DNA of 48,689 bases from an uncultured Lachnospiraceae bacterium (GCA_947173945.1 CAMWGV010000014.1:1-48689), one strand, 5' to 3'; positions 1-8,490 are shown, counted from the first letter of the stretch. The notes: generated by a model not told the origin, from the letters alone. Numbers and translations: made by a program.

Positions 1-2
1 AT

Positions 3-1217
3 ATATTACATAACAGGTATGAGAAAAAGAAATATAAAAAAATAACAGTTATCCTTATGTGTGCCTTATTAATAACAGCAGTAGGATGCTCCAAACGAAA
101 ATCTGTCGATATGGGTGATATTACATCAGAGGCAACGGAGAATACTGGGGAGTATGAAATTTCCACAGATAAAAGCAGCATAAAAGAGAGTCTGGGTGTT
201 CCCGATGTATGGCAGGAGGATATCGCAACCTCTGTGGGTGACAGTGCAACTGTCAGGATTTATGCCGAGGTAATCGTGCCGGATATCAGTGACGTAAAAG
301 TGCTGGAGGTAAAGCAAAAGGAAGCAGACCGGGAATTCTGGGAGCCCTATATAAATAAGATGGGTTTTGATGAAATACAATATCTTGGAAACTATTTTGA
401 CGATGAAGCAACAATACGTGCCAAGCTTGCAAAAGAGGGATGTGCAGGTGTAGTTTACTCTGGGGAAGGATATCTGGCAAAGAGAAACAACCTATGTTAT
501 ATCGTCAGTTTTTCGAAAGAGGGACTCTTGCATATACTTACCTGCGAGCCATGTGACCGTTCCAAGTTTCCCCAAAAATGCAGTATAGAATTCGATGCAC
601 TGGAACAAACCGTTTATGATGAGTTAGAAAAAATGGGAATAACGGGATTTAAAATGGCATCCATACATGATACGGCATATCATGAAATAAAAATGGATGG
701 CAGTGGTATGGGAGCGGCAGTTGATGGCGGATATGTAGTTACCCTTGAGAAGTGCGTTGATGGTGTAAGAATTGCGAGCAGAGATTATTTTCATAATAAT
801 ATCTTTGACTTCAAAGAGAGAGAGGATGCTTCGGAGGTAACCTATCTGGCGGAATATGCAGAGGAATTCATAAGGCTTGAAATAAACGATGAGGGAATCG
901 TTTATATGGAATACTTTGCTCCAAGTGATGTTACTGAAATTAAGGCAAGCAATGTGAAGCTGCTTGATTTTGAACAGGTTCAGCAGGTTTACCGAAATAT
1001 CATAATAAACAGTCAGGTTGATAAAGAAAGTATCGTCCTTTTAAAGAAGCTTGAATTTGCATATTTTAAGGTCCCATCTAAGGATGACGTGGATACCGGA
1101 AGTATTATCCCGGTGTGGATTTTAAGTGATGGTGAGAGTGATTGTACAAGATTTATCATCATAAATGCCATTGACGGAACTGTTTTTCAAACCTATAGAC
1201 CAGTATTTAATGAGTAA
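3..1217 (+). CDS. Lipoprotein of unknown function, 5' end outside window
   Basis: The frame is open to the left edge. The ATG at 57 leaves only ten residues before the lipobox cysteine (ITAVGC), too few for a signal peptide, so the true start lies upstream or the ATG at 19 is used with a slip on the A7 run at 36-42. The lysine-rich n-region, hydrophobic core and lipobox indicate an exported, lipid-anchored protein. The segment after the cysteine (KRKSVDMGDITSE) and the C-terminal part (PVWILSDGE, then NAIDG) closely match the lipoprotein at 4337-5776, so the two are paralogues. No catalytic motif is visible. It may belong to one of the Lachnospiraceae lipoprotein DUF families, but I cannot name it securely. 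It heads a run of small surface-protein genes and is followed after 2 bp by the broken relative at 1220. Confidence 0.8.
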   Translation: MLHNRYEKKKYKKITVILMCALLITAVGCSKRKSVDMGDITSEATENTGEYEISTDKSSIKESLGVPDVWQEDIATSVGDSATVRIYAEVIVPDISDVKVLEVKQKEADREFWEPYINKMGFDEIQYLGNYFDDEATIRAKLAKEGCAGVVYSGEGYLAKRNNLCYIVSFSKEGLLHILTCEPCDRSKFPQKCSIEFDALEQTVYDELEKMGITGFKMASIHDTAYHEIKMDGSGMGAAVDGGYVVTLEKCVDGVRIASRDYFHNNIFDFKEREDASEVTYLAEYAEEFIRLEINDEGIVYMEYFAPSDVTEIKASNVKLLDFEQVQQVYRNIIINSQVDKESIVLLKKLEFAYFKVPSKDDVDTGSIIPVWILSDGESDCTRFIIINAIDGTVFQTYRPVFNE

Positions 1218-1219
1218 AT

Positions 1220-2176
1220 ATGAGAATGGTTTGGAGATTTTTTATGAAATTTATAATAAGAATATATTTTTCAATTATTATTTTGGGTATGATTGTTTTA
1301 TTTACTGCCTGTGGCAATGAAAAAAGGACGATATAGCAAATGATTTAAAAGAAAATGCAGGTATGGAGGCAAGTGACGGTAATGCGGTAGAAAAAGATGT
1401 AGCTGGTGAAATACCGGATACGATTTCCTATGTGGTTGAGTCAGGTGGCAGGCCGACAAATGTTGAGGCCAAAATATATGCCGATGGTTATGGCAATGTC
1501 CCTACGTTTACTGTTACGGAATGTGAAGACAAAGATGAATTTGTCTTGAACTATGCTAAAAAGCTGTTTGACAATGGTGAGTACACGAACGTAAGGCCAT
1601 ATAAAATATTGAGCAGGGAGGAACTTGAAAAGGAGCTTCAGTTTTATGAGGAAAAGTATTCGGGAAGTGATGTGTATAGCCAGAATCGTTATACAGGATA
1701 TATAGAAGGGCTGCTTGAAAATTTTGATGATATAAAATATGTAGAGTATCCTGATGATAATATTGTGTATACCAAAACACAAGAGTATGACACAGAGGAT
1801 GAAAATAATAGTCAGGCCTTTGTTTGTGGAGAGGCAAGGCTCAGAGGTGACGTTGACGGAAGAATGTGGGATTTGGACTATCGTAATAGTTTTCAAAAAA
1901 TTAAGTCGGATGGGGAAATATCTCATGAATTTAGTATAGCATATTTGAAGGCATATTGTATTGATGAGATATATGCAATTGAAGATACATTGGGAATGGA
2001 TGAGCCGAATATAAATAATCCATGTAGTTGTTCCTGCATGGCGTTATTATGAAGCCGGAAGTGAAAAGAATACCACTGTCAAAACTCCTGCTTTAACAAT
2101 ATGTGCTTTGGATGGTTCCATAATTTATAATAATCATGACGCAATCACAGTATATACGGGAAAAGTTTTGTATTAA
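1220..2176 (+). pseudogene. Frameshifted lipoprotein of the same family
   Basis: The ATG at 1220 opens a good lipoprotein signal peptide ending in FTACGNE, but the frame stops at TAG 1334-1336. The rest of the protein continues one frame over from the A6 run at 1320-1325 (KKDDIANDLKENAG) to about 2010. A second shift near 2012-2023 is then needed to reach the C-terminal part (VVVPAWRYYE, then ICALDGSIIY, TAA at 2174-2176). That C-terminus corresponds to IPVWILSDGE and NAIDGSI in the paralogues at 3-1217 and 4337-5776. Each shift is one base, so either the gene is decaying, or it is phase-variable at the A run, or there are sequencing indels. The piece 1363-2052 has its own ATG but no ribosome binding site or signal peptide, and is better read as part of this gene. 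Confidence 0.7.
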
Positions 2177-2271
2177 TGAAAAGCTTTGGAAAAGAAGAAT
2201 TTTAAGAGGAAGTAAAAACAAATACATAGTGGTTAATCATTAAACTAAAGTAAATATCTTATATCATATAT

Positions 2272-2325
2272 GGGCTTTATATTGATGCGTTTGTTCGTGT
2301 TAATATAAGGCCCAATGTTTTATTT
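2272..2325 (+). terminator. Probable rho-independent terminator
   Basis: Twelve base pairs (2272-2283 with 2302-2313, one G-U) enclose an 18-nt loop and are followed by a T-rich stretch, AATGTTTTATTT. It lies 95 bp beyond the end of the broken lipoprotein gene and probably ends that transcript. The long loop makes this less certain than a compact terminator. Confidence 0.5.
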
Positions 2326-2510
2326 AAAGAGGTTTTAAAAGTATTAAATGATACCAAAGGATGAAAATGAAATGAGTTGTTGTTAGAGAAAAGATCGTTT
2401 TTTGAATAGTCATCAGGGTGACAGAGAGGTGTGATGAATAGGATTCAAAATAGGGTGTGATTGTATTGAAAACACATCACTAATCATATGCGAATTGCGT
2501 ATAGAATTAG

Positions 2511-2571
2511 AAAGTGGTACAAAACACTATAAAAGTAGTACAAAACAATACAAAAGTAGGACAAAAGTGGG
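2511..2571. repeat. Phased A-tracts and 21-bp direct repeats
   Basis: AAAA tracts start at 2521, 2531, 2542, 2552 and 2563, that is every 10 or 11 bp, with an AAA at 2511 in phase before them. The 9-mer GTACAAAAC at 2517 recurs at 2538 and, as GGACAAAAG, at 2559, exactly 21 bp apart each time. A-tracts in helical phase bend DNA. Direct repeats two turns apart are also the layout bound by LytTR-type regulators. Either or both readings may apply. Confidence 0.65.
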
Positions 2572-2809
2572 GAGCTGACATTTTGGTCGATGTGCATTAT
2601 TATTAAATATATAAAAAAGAAAAAAATTATACAAATTGGTAGTACATATAGAAGCATTTAAATGAATAATGATTACAGTTTATAAGTTATATGTACATGA
2701 TGGCATATTACATATTGATAGAAAAAATTGGTATGGAAAGCATGCTTAAAATGCCGTAACAGTATGATGCTTGGTACTCTGTGACGGCAGTGAAATAAAG
2801 GGGGTGAAA

Positions 2810-2891
2810 ATGTTACAATTCTAATGAAGGGGGGATGAAAAATTACACAGATAAAGCTATAAACGCAATACGTATCAAAGGATTAAATTAG
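2810..2891 (+). other. Chain of overlapping leader mini-ORFs
   Basis: A very strong ribosome binding site (AAAGGGGGTGA) precedes ATG 2810, which encodes only MLQF. Its TAA overlaps ATG 2824 (MKGG), whose TGA overlaps ATG 2835, an 18-codon frame ending at TAG 2889-2891. That stop adjoins the GGAGG of the gene at 2905. The chain could couple translation or act as a leader peptide. It could also be chance in a purine-rich leader. Confidence 0.3.
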
Positions 2892-2904
2892 GAGGAATTT
2901 TAAA

Positions 2905-3399
2905 ATGCAAAAAAAAGCTATAGGTATTTTTATGAACAGGTTAATGATAGCCTTAACAGGAATTTTAATTGTTATGCTTGCTTTTGGAACAGCAGAGCGA
3001 GCAAGGGCGGATGCAACGGATACTAAATGGACAATGAGAGTTGTTGCAGGTAGTGAAAATAAAAGTATGACATCAATTAGGAAGAAGGATAGTGATTCAA
3101 AGGCATACATGAACTGGAGAAACTCAGATGGAACGGTTACAAAATTCAGGGTATATCCGAATGCACATCGTGATCAAGAATCAATTGGGATACCATATAT
3201 ATCCAAAACAGATAATTCAACAGGTGGGTATATTGTTTCATCAAAGGGGCAGTATCATGTGACAAATTATGTGAAGGAACACCAATGTAATTACATGTCA
3301 CTTGGCTTTAAAAGCTACATCGGAACAGGAAACATTTGGGGTGAGTGGAGTCCTGATACAGCTACTGCTGTTGGAACATGGCCGATTCTTAAACCATAA
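2905..3399 (+). CDS. Small secreted protein, DUF2712-like
   Basis: The 164-residue product has a signal peptide of about 36 residues (hydrophobic run LMIALTGILIVMLAFG, then a cleavage-type ARA-DA). The mature part of about 125 residues is rich in Ser, Thr, Asn, Gly and aromatics, with a C-terminal tryptophan-rich tail (WGEWSP, GTWP). This resembles the small secreted beta-rich proteins grouped as DUF2712 or lactococcin-972-like, but I cannot confirm membership. There is no cysteine pair (a single Cys), no LPXTG and no lipobox. The start at 2905 has GGAGG nine bases upstream; a second ATG at 2935 would still leave a signal peptide. It sits behind an elaborate leader and before a hairpin at 3408, so it may be a separately regulated, highly expressed secreted factor. 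Confidence 0.75.
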   Translation: MQKKAIGIFMNRLMIALTGILIVMLAFGTAERARADATDTKWTMRVVAGSENKSMTSIRKKDSDSKAYMNWRNSDGTVTKFRVYPNAHRDQESIGIPYISKTDNSTGGYIVSSKGQYHVTNYVKEHQCNYMSLGFKSYIGTGNIWGEWSPDTATAVGTWPILKP

Positions 3400-3407
3400 G
3401 GTTAAAT

Positions 3408-3433
3408 GGCATGGAGAGATTTCTCTCCGTGCC
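3408..3433 (+). terminator. Stable hairpin after secreted-protein gene
   Basis: An 11-bp stem (3408-3418 with 3423-3433, one G-U) has a four-base loop and starts nine bases after the stop codon at 3399. No T-run follows, so it may be a weak terminator or a 3'-end stabiliser that lets the short upstream mRNA accumulate over the lipoprotein gene downstream. Confidence 0.5.
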
Positions 3434-3464
3434 TGAATAAAAATAGTTACAAGGGAGGGAATAT

Positions 3465-4256
3465 ATGATGATAAAACGAAATCAGGTTTTATATTTATTG
3501 CTTACGATGATATTGTTATGCGGATGTAGTAATCAGGAAAATATTGAGACGTCGACTGCTGTTGTGGATAAGACATCCACTGAAATAGAAAATACTACTG
3601 TTATAGAACCATCGGTTCCTACGGAAATGGAAAATATTGAATATGAGGAAAAGTATGCAAGATTTCTTAGTGAGGATGATGTTTGGGAAGAGATGCGTGA
3701 TATAGATAAAAAAGATATTGCGACTATTGCGGAAGGAAATATAGTGTCACAGGGTGAAACAGTATCTTTAGGAGGGTTTGGCTACAAGGTTAATGAGGTT
3801 GAATATTTTGAGAACCCTTACGATGTTCCGAATCATACAGATGCGGAAGCAGATGATCTTCTTGCTGCTGACATTGGCTTTAAATATTTTTTTTACGTTA
3901 CATTTACGGTGACAAATGATTCAGCAGAGGAAAGTGAATTCTTTCGTAATTATGAGGGGGTTATTGGTTTTGGAGACAGGCGTTGTCCATTTCCAGGCGA
4001 AAACGATTATGTCAAAGATATGGAAGGAAATAATCAACAGACAATCATTTTACAACCGGGTGAAAGTAAAGATGTATGTGTGTTGCTTGCTGTTCCTGAC
4101 TATGTAAGTTTGGAATGGGACAAACCAGAAAACCTTGACAATCCTGATTTTTATTTCAGTATACATAAAAGCTACGGAAGTGCATATATTGGTAAATCTA
4201 TAAGCCAAGATACAACTTCCATGTACATAAAATGTAATGTAAAAAATTGGAAATAG
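3465..4256 (+). CDS. Lipoprotein with Ig-like (DUF4352/DUF5027-type) domain
   Basis: The 263-residue product has a lipoprotein signal peptide (LLTMILLCGCSN) and a low-complexity Thr/Glu/Val linker to about residue 65. A C-terminal domain then begins TVSLGGFGYKVNEVEYF and contains the beta-strand pattern FFYVTFTVTNDS, typical of the Ig-like extracellular domains grouped as DUF4352 or DUF5027. No catalytic residues are evident. Two ATGs in a row (3465, 3468) follow GGGAGGG. The same type of domain seems present in the membrane-anchored protein at 5809, suggesting that both belong to one surface assembly with the lipoproteins at 3-1217 and 4337-5776. Confidence 0.7.
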   Translation: MMIKRNQVLYLLLTMILLCGCSNQENIETSTAVVDKTSTEIENTTVIEPSVPTEMENIEYEEKYARFLSEDDVWEEMRDIDKKDIATIAEGNIVSQGETVSLGGFGYKVNEVEYFENPYDVPNHTDAEADDLLAADIGFKYFFYVTFTVTNDSAEESEFFRNYEGVIGFGDRRCPFPGENDYVKDMEGNNQQTIILQPGESKDVCVLLAVPDYVSLEWDKPENLDNPDFYFSIHKSYGSAYIGKSISQDTTSMYIKCNVKNWK

Positions 4257-4336
4257 TTACTTGAAAAAGCACAGGTGTTGTTCAATGAAGCTGATTAATT
4301 GGGCAGCACCAAAAGCAGTTATGGGAGGTGGACGAT

Positions 4337-5776
4337 ATGCACAAGAAAATAGTCCTGCTTTTTGTGATGGGAGCAATGCTGACATTTACCGCATGTGGTA
4401 AAAGAGAGAAGGTTGATATGGGAGATGTAACATCTGAAGATGTTCCGACACAACAGGACGCTAATAAAGAGGATAGTACATCTTCGGAGGCAGTAGATGA
4501 TACAAGGTCAGGCGTAGCGGAACCAGAATATAAATTATCGACAGGAAAGGATAAAATAAAGGACAGGCTTGGCGTTGAAGATATGTGGGATGAAGCACTG
4601 GAAAGCAGTGTTGGGGAAGACATAGATGTCAGGATATATGCAGGGGTAACTGTGCCTGATGTAACGCAGATGGATGTTACGGAAATAGAATATAGAAATG
4701 TAAATACTGAAAACAGAGAGGAAATTATAACATCGTTCGGTTTTGATGGGATTTATTATCGGGATAGAAAATATTTGTCAAAGGAATTGATTAAAAAGGA
4801 ACTTGACAGTTTAAAAAAAGAGAGAGACATGATGACGAAGGACAGTGAGGCGTGGAAAAAGTCAACTAAAATTTATGAAAGCTACGAGGATATGGAAAAA
4901 CAGTTTGCATCAGAAATAGGCGCTCTTGAGAGTGCATATAAGGATGCTCCCGAGGAATTAACCGTTGCTACTGATTTCACGGACTCATATTATCTGGCAT
5001 GTAAAAATGGTGTGCTTTACTTTGTGACAGCGGATGCGAACTGTATAAGATGGGAGCCTTATGACGATAAGGATGTTTTGAGAAAGAATGTCGAAGCTGA
5101 CCGTGTTTCTGTAACACCGGCAATGAAGGCAGAGGATCCGTATGATAAGATAGAAAATAAGTGTGAGACTCCGATTGAGGCACTGGAGGAAAAAGCAAAA
5201 AAATATCTGGAGGATTTAGGATATCAGGGCTTTGAGGTGACTTTAATAAACGACATGAAATGGAATGTGTATACATGTGAATATGAATATATGAATGAAC
5301 CGAAAGAAAGCTTTTATGACGGCTATTATATCATATTAAGAAAAACAGTAAGTGGTGTTGAGATAGCTGACGGGTTTAATAATAATATGTTTTCATTTCC
5401 TGGCGAGGAGGATGTTACTAATATTAATTACCAGATAGAGTATGTGACCCTTGCTATGAATGATAGTGGTGTAATATGCCTTGAGGGTTGGAACTTGTCA
5501 AAGGTTACAGATGTTAAGGCAATGAACGTGGAGCTCTTAAACTTTGAACAGGTTAAGGAGAGATACAGAAATGTAATTAAAAACAGCCATGTAAGGGGAA
5601 ACACCGACATATTGTTAAAGGAAATGAAGCTTGCATACTGCAGTTATCCAAGTCCTACAGATAATAGAAAACACCTTTACATACCAGTGTGGATTTTGAG
5701 TGACGGAGAGGATGTTTCTGAAAAATTTGTTGTTATTAATGCAATTGATGGAAGCATAATTCAGCTTGACCAGTAG
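4337..5776 (+). CDS. Lipoprotein, paralogue of the first gene
   Basis: The 479-residue product has a short basic n-region, a hydrophobic core and a lipobox (TFTACGKR). The start chosen is ATG 4337, eight bases after GGGAGG; a GTG at 4328 overlaps that site and is less likely. After the cysteine it shares KVDMGDVTSED with the paralogue at 3-1217. It has an extra charged, probably coiled-coil stretch at about residues 150-200 that the first copy lacks, and a C-terminal part with IPVWILSDGE and VVINAIDG shared by all three family members. No enzyme motif is visible. A GGTGTTG/CAGCACC hairpin (4274-4280 with 4304-4310) lies just upstream. It is probably co-transcribed with the genes at 5809 and 6362. 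Function unknown. Confidence 0.8.
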   Translation: MHKKIVLLFVMGAMLTFTACGKREKVDMGDVTSEDVPTQQDANKEDSTSSEAVDDTRSGVAEPEYKLSTGKDKIKDRLGVEDMWDEALESSVGEDIDVRIYAGVTVPDVTQMDVTEIEYRNVNTENREEIITSFGFDGIYYRDRKYLSKELIKKELDSLKKERDMMTKDSEAWKKSTKIYESYEDMEKQFASEIGALESAYKDAPEELTVATDFTDSYYLACKNGVLYFVTADANCIRWEPYDDKDVLRKNVEADRVSVTPAMKAEDPYDKIENKCETPIEALEEKAKKYLEDLGYQGFEVTLINDMKWNVYTCEYEYMNEPKESFYDGYYIILRKTVSGVEIADGFNNNMFSFPGEEDVTNINYQIEYVTLAMNDSGVICLEGWNLSKVTDVKAMNVELLNFEQVKERYRNVIKNSHVRGNTDILLKEMKLAYCSYPSPTDNRKHLYIPVWILSDGEDVSEKFVVINAIDGSIIQLDQ

Positions 5777-5808
5777 CAACTTTGTTGTATACAAAGGAGG
5801 AAATACAT

Positions 5809-6369
5809 ATGTCCGGTAAAAAAATCATAACAATTATTTTATGTGTTTTGATAATTGCAAGAATTGCATATGTAAATTTAAATGCCAGACAGCGTACTGT
5901 TACTACGGCTGAGCAGGGTAAGACTATAGAATATAATGGTGTAAAATACAGTATAGCAAATGCTGTACTGTGGGAGTATGGCGATTTCTTTGACGCTAAC
6001 GGAGATTGCGCAAAATTTGAGGAAGAAACCTTAAGACATGATGGGACAAAAATCCTTGTGGTGGATATCCGAATTGAAAAGGCAAATGACAGGGAGGATG
6101 CGATGATTGAGCAAAGTATACCTATAACATATTATCATGTGGTGAATTGGTATAACCCATATCTGACAGCATTTATTAACAGGGAAAAAACAAGTCTCAA
6201 ATCAGGTGATACAATATCCATTCCATATGAGATATATGAGTCGTCACTCAATAATAAGCAACGAAAGAATATGGATACTATGGAATTCAGACTGGTATTT
6301 GGTTCCTATCCCGAAAGAAAGGAATTGCTCATTAATGATTACAAAAGAAAGGAGTATGCAGGTGAATAG
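5809..6369 (+). CDS. Membrane-anchored extracytoplasmic protein
   Basis: The 186-residue product has one N-terminal membrane segment (about residues 5-23, IITIILCVLIIARIAYV) without a lipobox. An extracellular domain follows that starts at GKTIEYNGVKYSI, has alternating beta-strand patterns (KILVVDIRIEKA) and resembles DUF4352/DUF5027-like Ig folds. ATG 5809 lies eight bases after AAAGGAGG; a TTG at 5782 is in frame but lacks a site. The stop overlaps the start of the permease gene at 6362 by eight bases, so the two are translationally coupled and probably work together at the membrane. Confidence 0.7.
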   Translation: MSGKKIITIILCVLIIARIAYVNLNARQRTVTTAEQGKTIEYNGVKYSIANAVLWEYGDFFDANGDCAKFEEETLRHDGTKILVVDIRIEKANDREDAMIEQSIPITYYHVVNWYNPYLTAFINREKTSLKSGDTISIPYEIYESSLNNKQRKNMDTMEFRLVFGSYPERKELLINDYKRKEYAGE

Positions 6370-7246
6370 TGGGGAAATAACCGAAATACTTCGAGCAGAG
6401 TATTGTAAAATGAGGAAAAGCAGAAGCTTCAAGTTATGTCTTCTGGCAGGTGTTGTTTTTGTTATCCTGCATTCGATTTATGTATATAAAAATCTTTATA
6501 TGCAAAATGAACAGAGACTTCTTGACATTACAAATACAAGTAATAATGGTGCATTGAATACTGAATGGTATGAAATGGGGATTCTGCAGGGGTGGATTGG
6601 CACAGAGCCGTTTTCCGGATACAATAACATTTTCTTTCTGGTATTTCCATTATTGGCAGCGGTTCCATATGGAGTATCGTTATATTATGAGCAAAAGAAA
6701 GGGCTGACAGCAAATATTGAAGGAGGTAGTATGAGGCAGTACTATACCTCTAAATATTTAATGACTTTTTTATCAGGTGGTATAAGTGTTAGCACTCCAC
6801 TTGTAGTGAGCCTTATAATATCAGCCTGTTATCTTCCTGCCGTGGGAACGGACCCTTTGGCATTACAGACGATGATTACTAATTATGACATGTTTGCAGA
6901 CCAGTTTTTTGACCTTCCAGTGTTATACGCACTCATATTTATCATTATTGATTTTATCGTTGGGGGATTGTTTGCATGCATGACACTTGTAATATCGGGG
7001 TGGTGTTCCAATGGAATAATTGCTTTGATTTTTCCGACGCTTTTAAATGCGGTCCTTACAAGAATTGTATTTAATGATGAAGGCTTTGAGGGTATACGTT
7101 CGTTTGTTCCGGGATATTTTATTAATCCGTCACCAGAGATAACGGTATGTACTCCTGCCGGAGTTGTTGGGTCATGTACCATAATGGGATTGGTGCTTAT
7201 TGGATTGTATGTTTTGAATGTGCATGCTTCTTGTAGCTATAAATAA
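6362..7246 (+). CDS. ABC-2-type membrane permease without partner ATPase
   Basis: The 294-residue product has about six hydrophobic segments. After the first one and an extracellular loop comes a glycine-rich helix pair (FLVFPLLAAVPYGVSLYYEQKKG), and the pattern RQYYTSKYLMTFLSGGI is typical of ABC-2 or BcrB-like permeases that move lipids, peptides or lantibiotics. I chose GTG 6362, seven bases after GGAG; ATG 6356 is possible but only one base from that site. No ATPase gene lies next to it, and the nearest one (14216) belongs to a different module. The C-terminus ends shortly after the last membrane helix (VLNVHASCSYK). It may borrow an ATPase, or the operon has lost one. Confidence 0.7.
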   Translation: MNSGEITEILRAEYCKMRKSRSFKLCLLAGVVFVILHSIYVYKNLYMQNEQRLLDITNTSNNGALNTEWYEMGILQGWIGTEPFSGYNNIFFLVFPLLAAVPYGVSLYYEQKKGLTANIEGGSMRQYYTSKYLMTFLSGGISVSTPLVVSLIISACYLPAVGTDPLALQTMITNYDMFADQFFDLPVLYALIFIIIDFIVGGLFACMTLVISGWCSNGIIALIFPTLLNAVLTRIVFNDEGFEGIRSFVPGYFINPSPEITVCTPAGVVGSCTIMGLVLIGLYVLNVHASCSYK

Positions 7247-7393
7247 GAATGTAATATCGCATAAAGAGGTATAAATAGTAAATAAAAATAAAATTGGAAC
7301 TCTTTAAAATGTTTTGATGAGTGAAGCAAGAAAGACAACAGGTTAAGTATTAAAATATTTTTAAATTTTTGACATGAGGGGAGGATTGGATAT

Positions 7394-7609
7394 ATGTATG
7401 ATAAAATTGAGTGCGGAAATCGCTTGAAGCATCTTCGCGAGGTAAAGGGGAAAACACAACATGAGGTTGCTGCAGAAACAGGGATTTCAGTAAATACTAT
7501 CCGTAAGCTGGAACAGGGGAAAAGAACGATTACCCTTACTTTGGTTGATCGTTTGAGGGATTACTACAAAACGACTGCAGATTATATCGTATCAGGTACT
7601 CAAAAATAA
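7394..7609 (+). CDS. Small Xre-family DNA-binding regulator
   Basis: The 71-residue protein is a single helix-turn-helix of the Xre/Cro type: NRLKHLREVKGKTQHEVA, then GISVNTIRKLEQGKR as turn and recognition helix, and a short dimerisation tail. There is no sensor domain. The start at 7394 follows a GGGGAGG site. It stands alone between the permease operon and the acetyltransferase, with no obvious divergent partner, so its targets are unknown. The perfect inverted repeat at 9343-9390 is one possible operator, but nothing in the sequence proves that link. Confidence 0.85.
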   Translation: MYDKIECGNRLKHLREVKGKTQHEVAAETGISVNTIRKLEQGKRTITLTLVDRLRDYYKTTADYIVSGTQK

Positions 7610-7639
7610 ACACACAGTTTTTTGGACAAGGCTAAACAG

Positions 7640-7667
7640 TTGATATATTCAGAAAGTAGTTTATAAT
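7640..7667 (+). promoter_or_regulatory. Sigma-A type promoter for the acetyltransferase
   Basis: TTGATA (7640-7645) and TATAAT (7662-7667) are separated by 16 bp and lie about 40 bp ahead of the TTG start at 7707. Confidence 0.6.
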
Positions 7668-7706
7668 AATGCAAAAAAAGAAAATCTGTTAAGAGAGGAT
7701 ACGACT

Positions 7707-8474
7707 TTGATTGTTAAATTAGAAAACCCGCAAAAGGCGGAGAAATTATTTGCTGACTGGCAGGAGGGCTGTGTATGGTCTGCATTGCAGGGAATTATGG
7801 GCGATATCTATGTTGATGATGAGGCAGGTCCTGCCAGTGGAGCGGTAGTGTTAGGTGATTTCGCTTTTCTTGCGGGAAAACCGAATCGAGATATTCTGCT
7901 TTGGAAACCATTGGTGGGAGAGAAAAATTTTATGATTTTTGTTCCACAGAATGATGATTGGAACGGAATTATTGAGGAGTGTTACGGAAATAGGGCGAAA
8001 AAGGTGGTTCGCTATGCCATAAAAAAGGAACGGAACATTTTTGACAGGGAGCAACTGGAGGATGTGGTTTTGAACCTTTCCAGTGAGTACAGGATTTCTG
8101 TTATTGATAAGGAATTATTTAACCAATGTATGGCTTTGGAGTGGTGCAGGGACGGAGTGGCAAATTATCCGGACTATGACTTATATCGTCGGTACGGACT
8201 GGGAGTGGTGATTCTGAAAGGAGAGGAAATTGTAGCAAGCTGTTCCTCTTATTCCGGATTTAACGACGGAATTGAAATTGAGATTGATACCAAAGTAGAT
8301 TACAGGAGACAAGGCCTTGCCTATGTATGTGCGGCAAAGCTTATCTTGGAGTGCCTCGACAGGGGTTGGTTTCCAAGCTGGGATGCTCACAATCTCATGT
8401 CAGTCGGATTGGCGAAGAAGCTGGGGTATCATTTTGACAGGGAATATACTGCGTATGAGATAAGGGACTGCTAG
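7707..8474 (+). CDS. GNAT-family N-acetyltransferase
   Basis: The 255-residue protein fits the larger clostridial GNAT group with an N-terminal accessory domain (about 1-125) and a C-terminal acetyltransferase core. The core shows the strand GLGVVILKGEEIVASCSS, then IEIEIDTKVDYRRQGLA, where RRQGLA is the acetyl-CoA pyrophosphate loop (Q/RxxGxA), and the C-terminal NLMSVGLAKKLGYHFDREY typical of motif B. The start is TTG 7707, eight bases after GAGAGG. It has its own promoter and is not in an evident operon. Substrate unknown; similar proteins act on small amines or protein N-termini. Confidence 0.85.
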   Translation: MIVKLENPQKAEKLFADWQEGCVWSALQGIMGDIYVDDEAGPASGAVVLGDFAFLAGKPNRDILLWKPLVGEKNFMIFVPQNDDWNGIIEECYGNRAKKVVRYAIKKERNIFDREQLEDVVLNLSSEYRISVIDKELFNQCMALEWCRDGVANYPDYDLYRRYGLGVVILKGEEIVASCSSYSGFNDGIEIEIDTKVDYRRQGLAYVCAAKLILECLDRGWFPSWDAHNLMSVGLAKKLGYHFDREYTAYEIRDC

Positions 8475-8490
8475 TGTGGAAGATGTATAG

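Larger units (their letters stand above)
2177..2904. other. 728-bp intergenic region with regulatory structure
   Basis: No gene of normal size fits here. The stretch holds a terminator-like hairpin (2272-2325), a block of phased A-tracts with 21-bp direct repeats (2511-2571), and a chain of overlapping mini-reading-frames with good ribosome binding sites just ahead of the secreted-protein gene at 2905. It is the longest region without a gene in the window and has no detectable remnant of a coding gene. Confidence 0.6.

Noticed and set aside
1363-2052. Stand-alone 229-residue gene
   Set aside because: It lacks a signal peptide and ribosome binding site and continues in other frames on both sides with family sequence, so it is the middle of a frameshifted gene.
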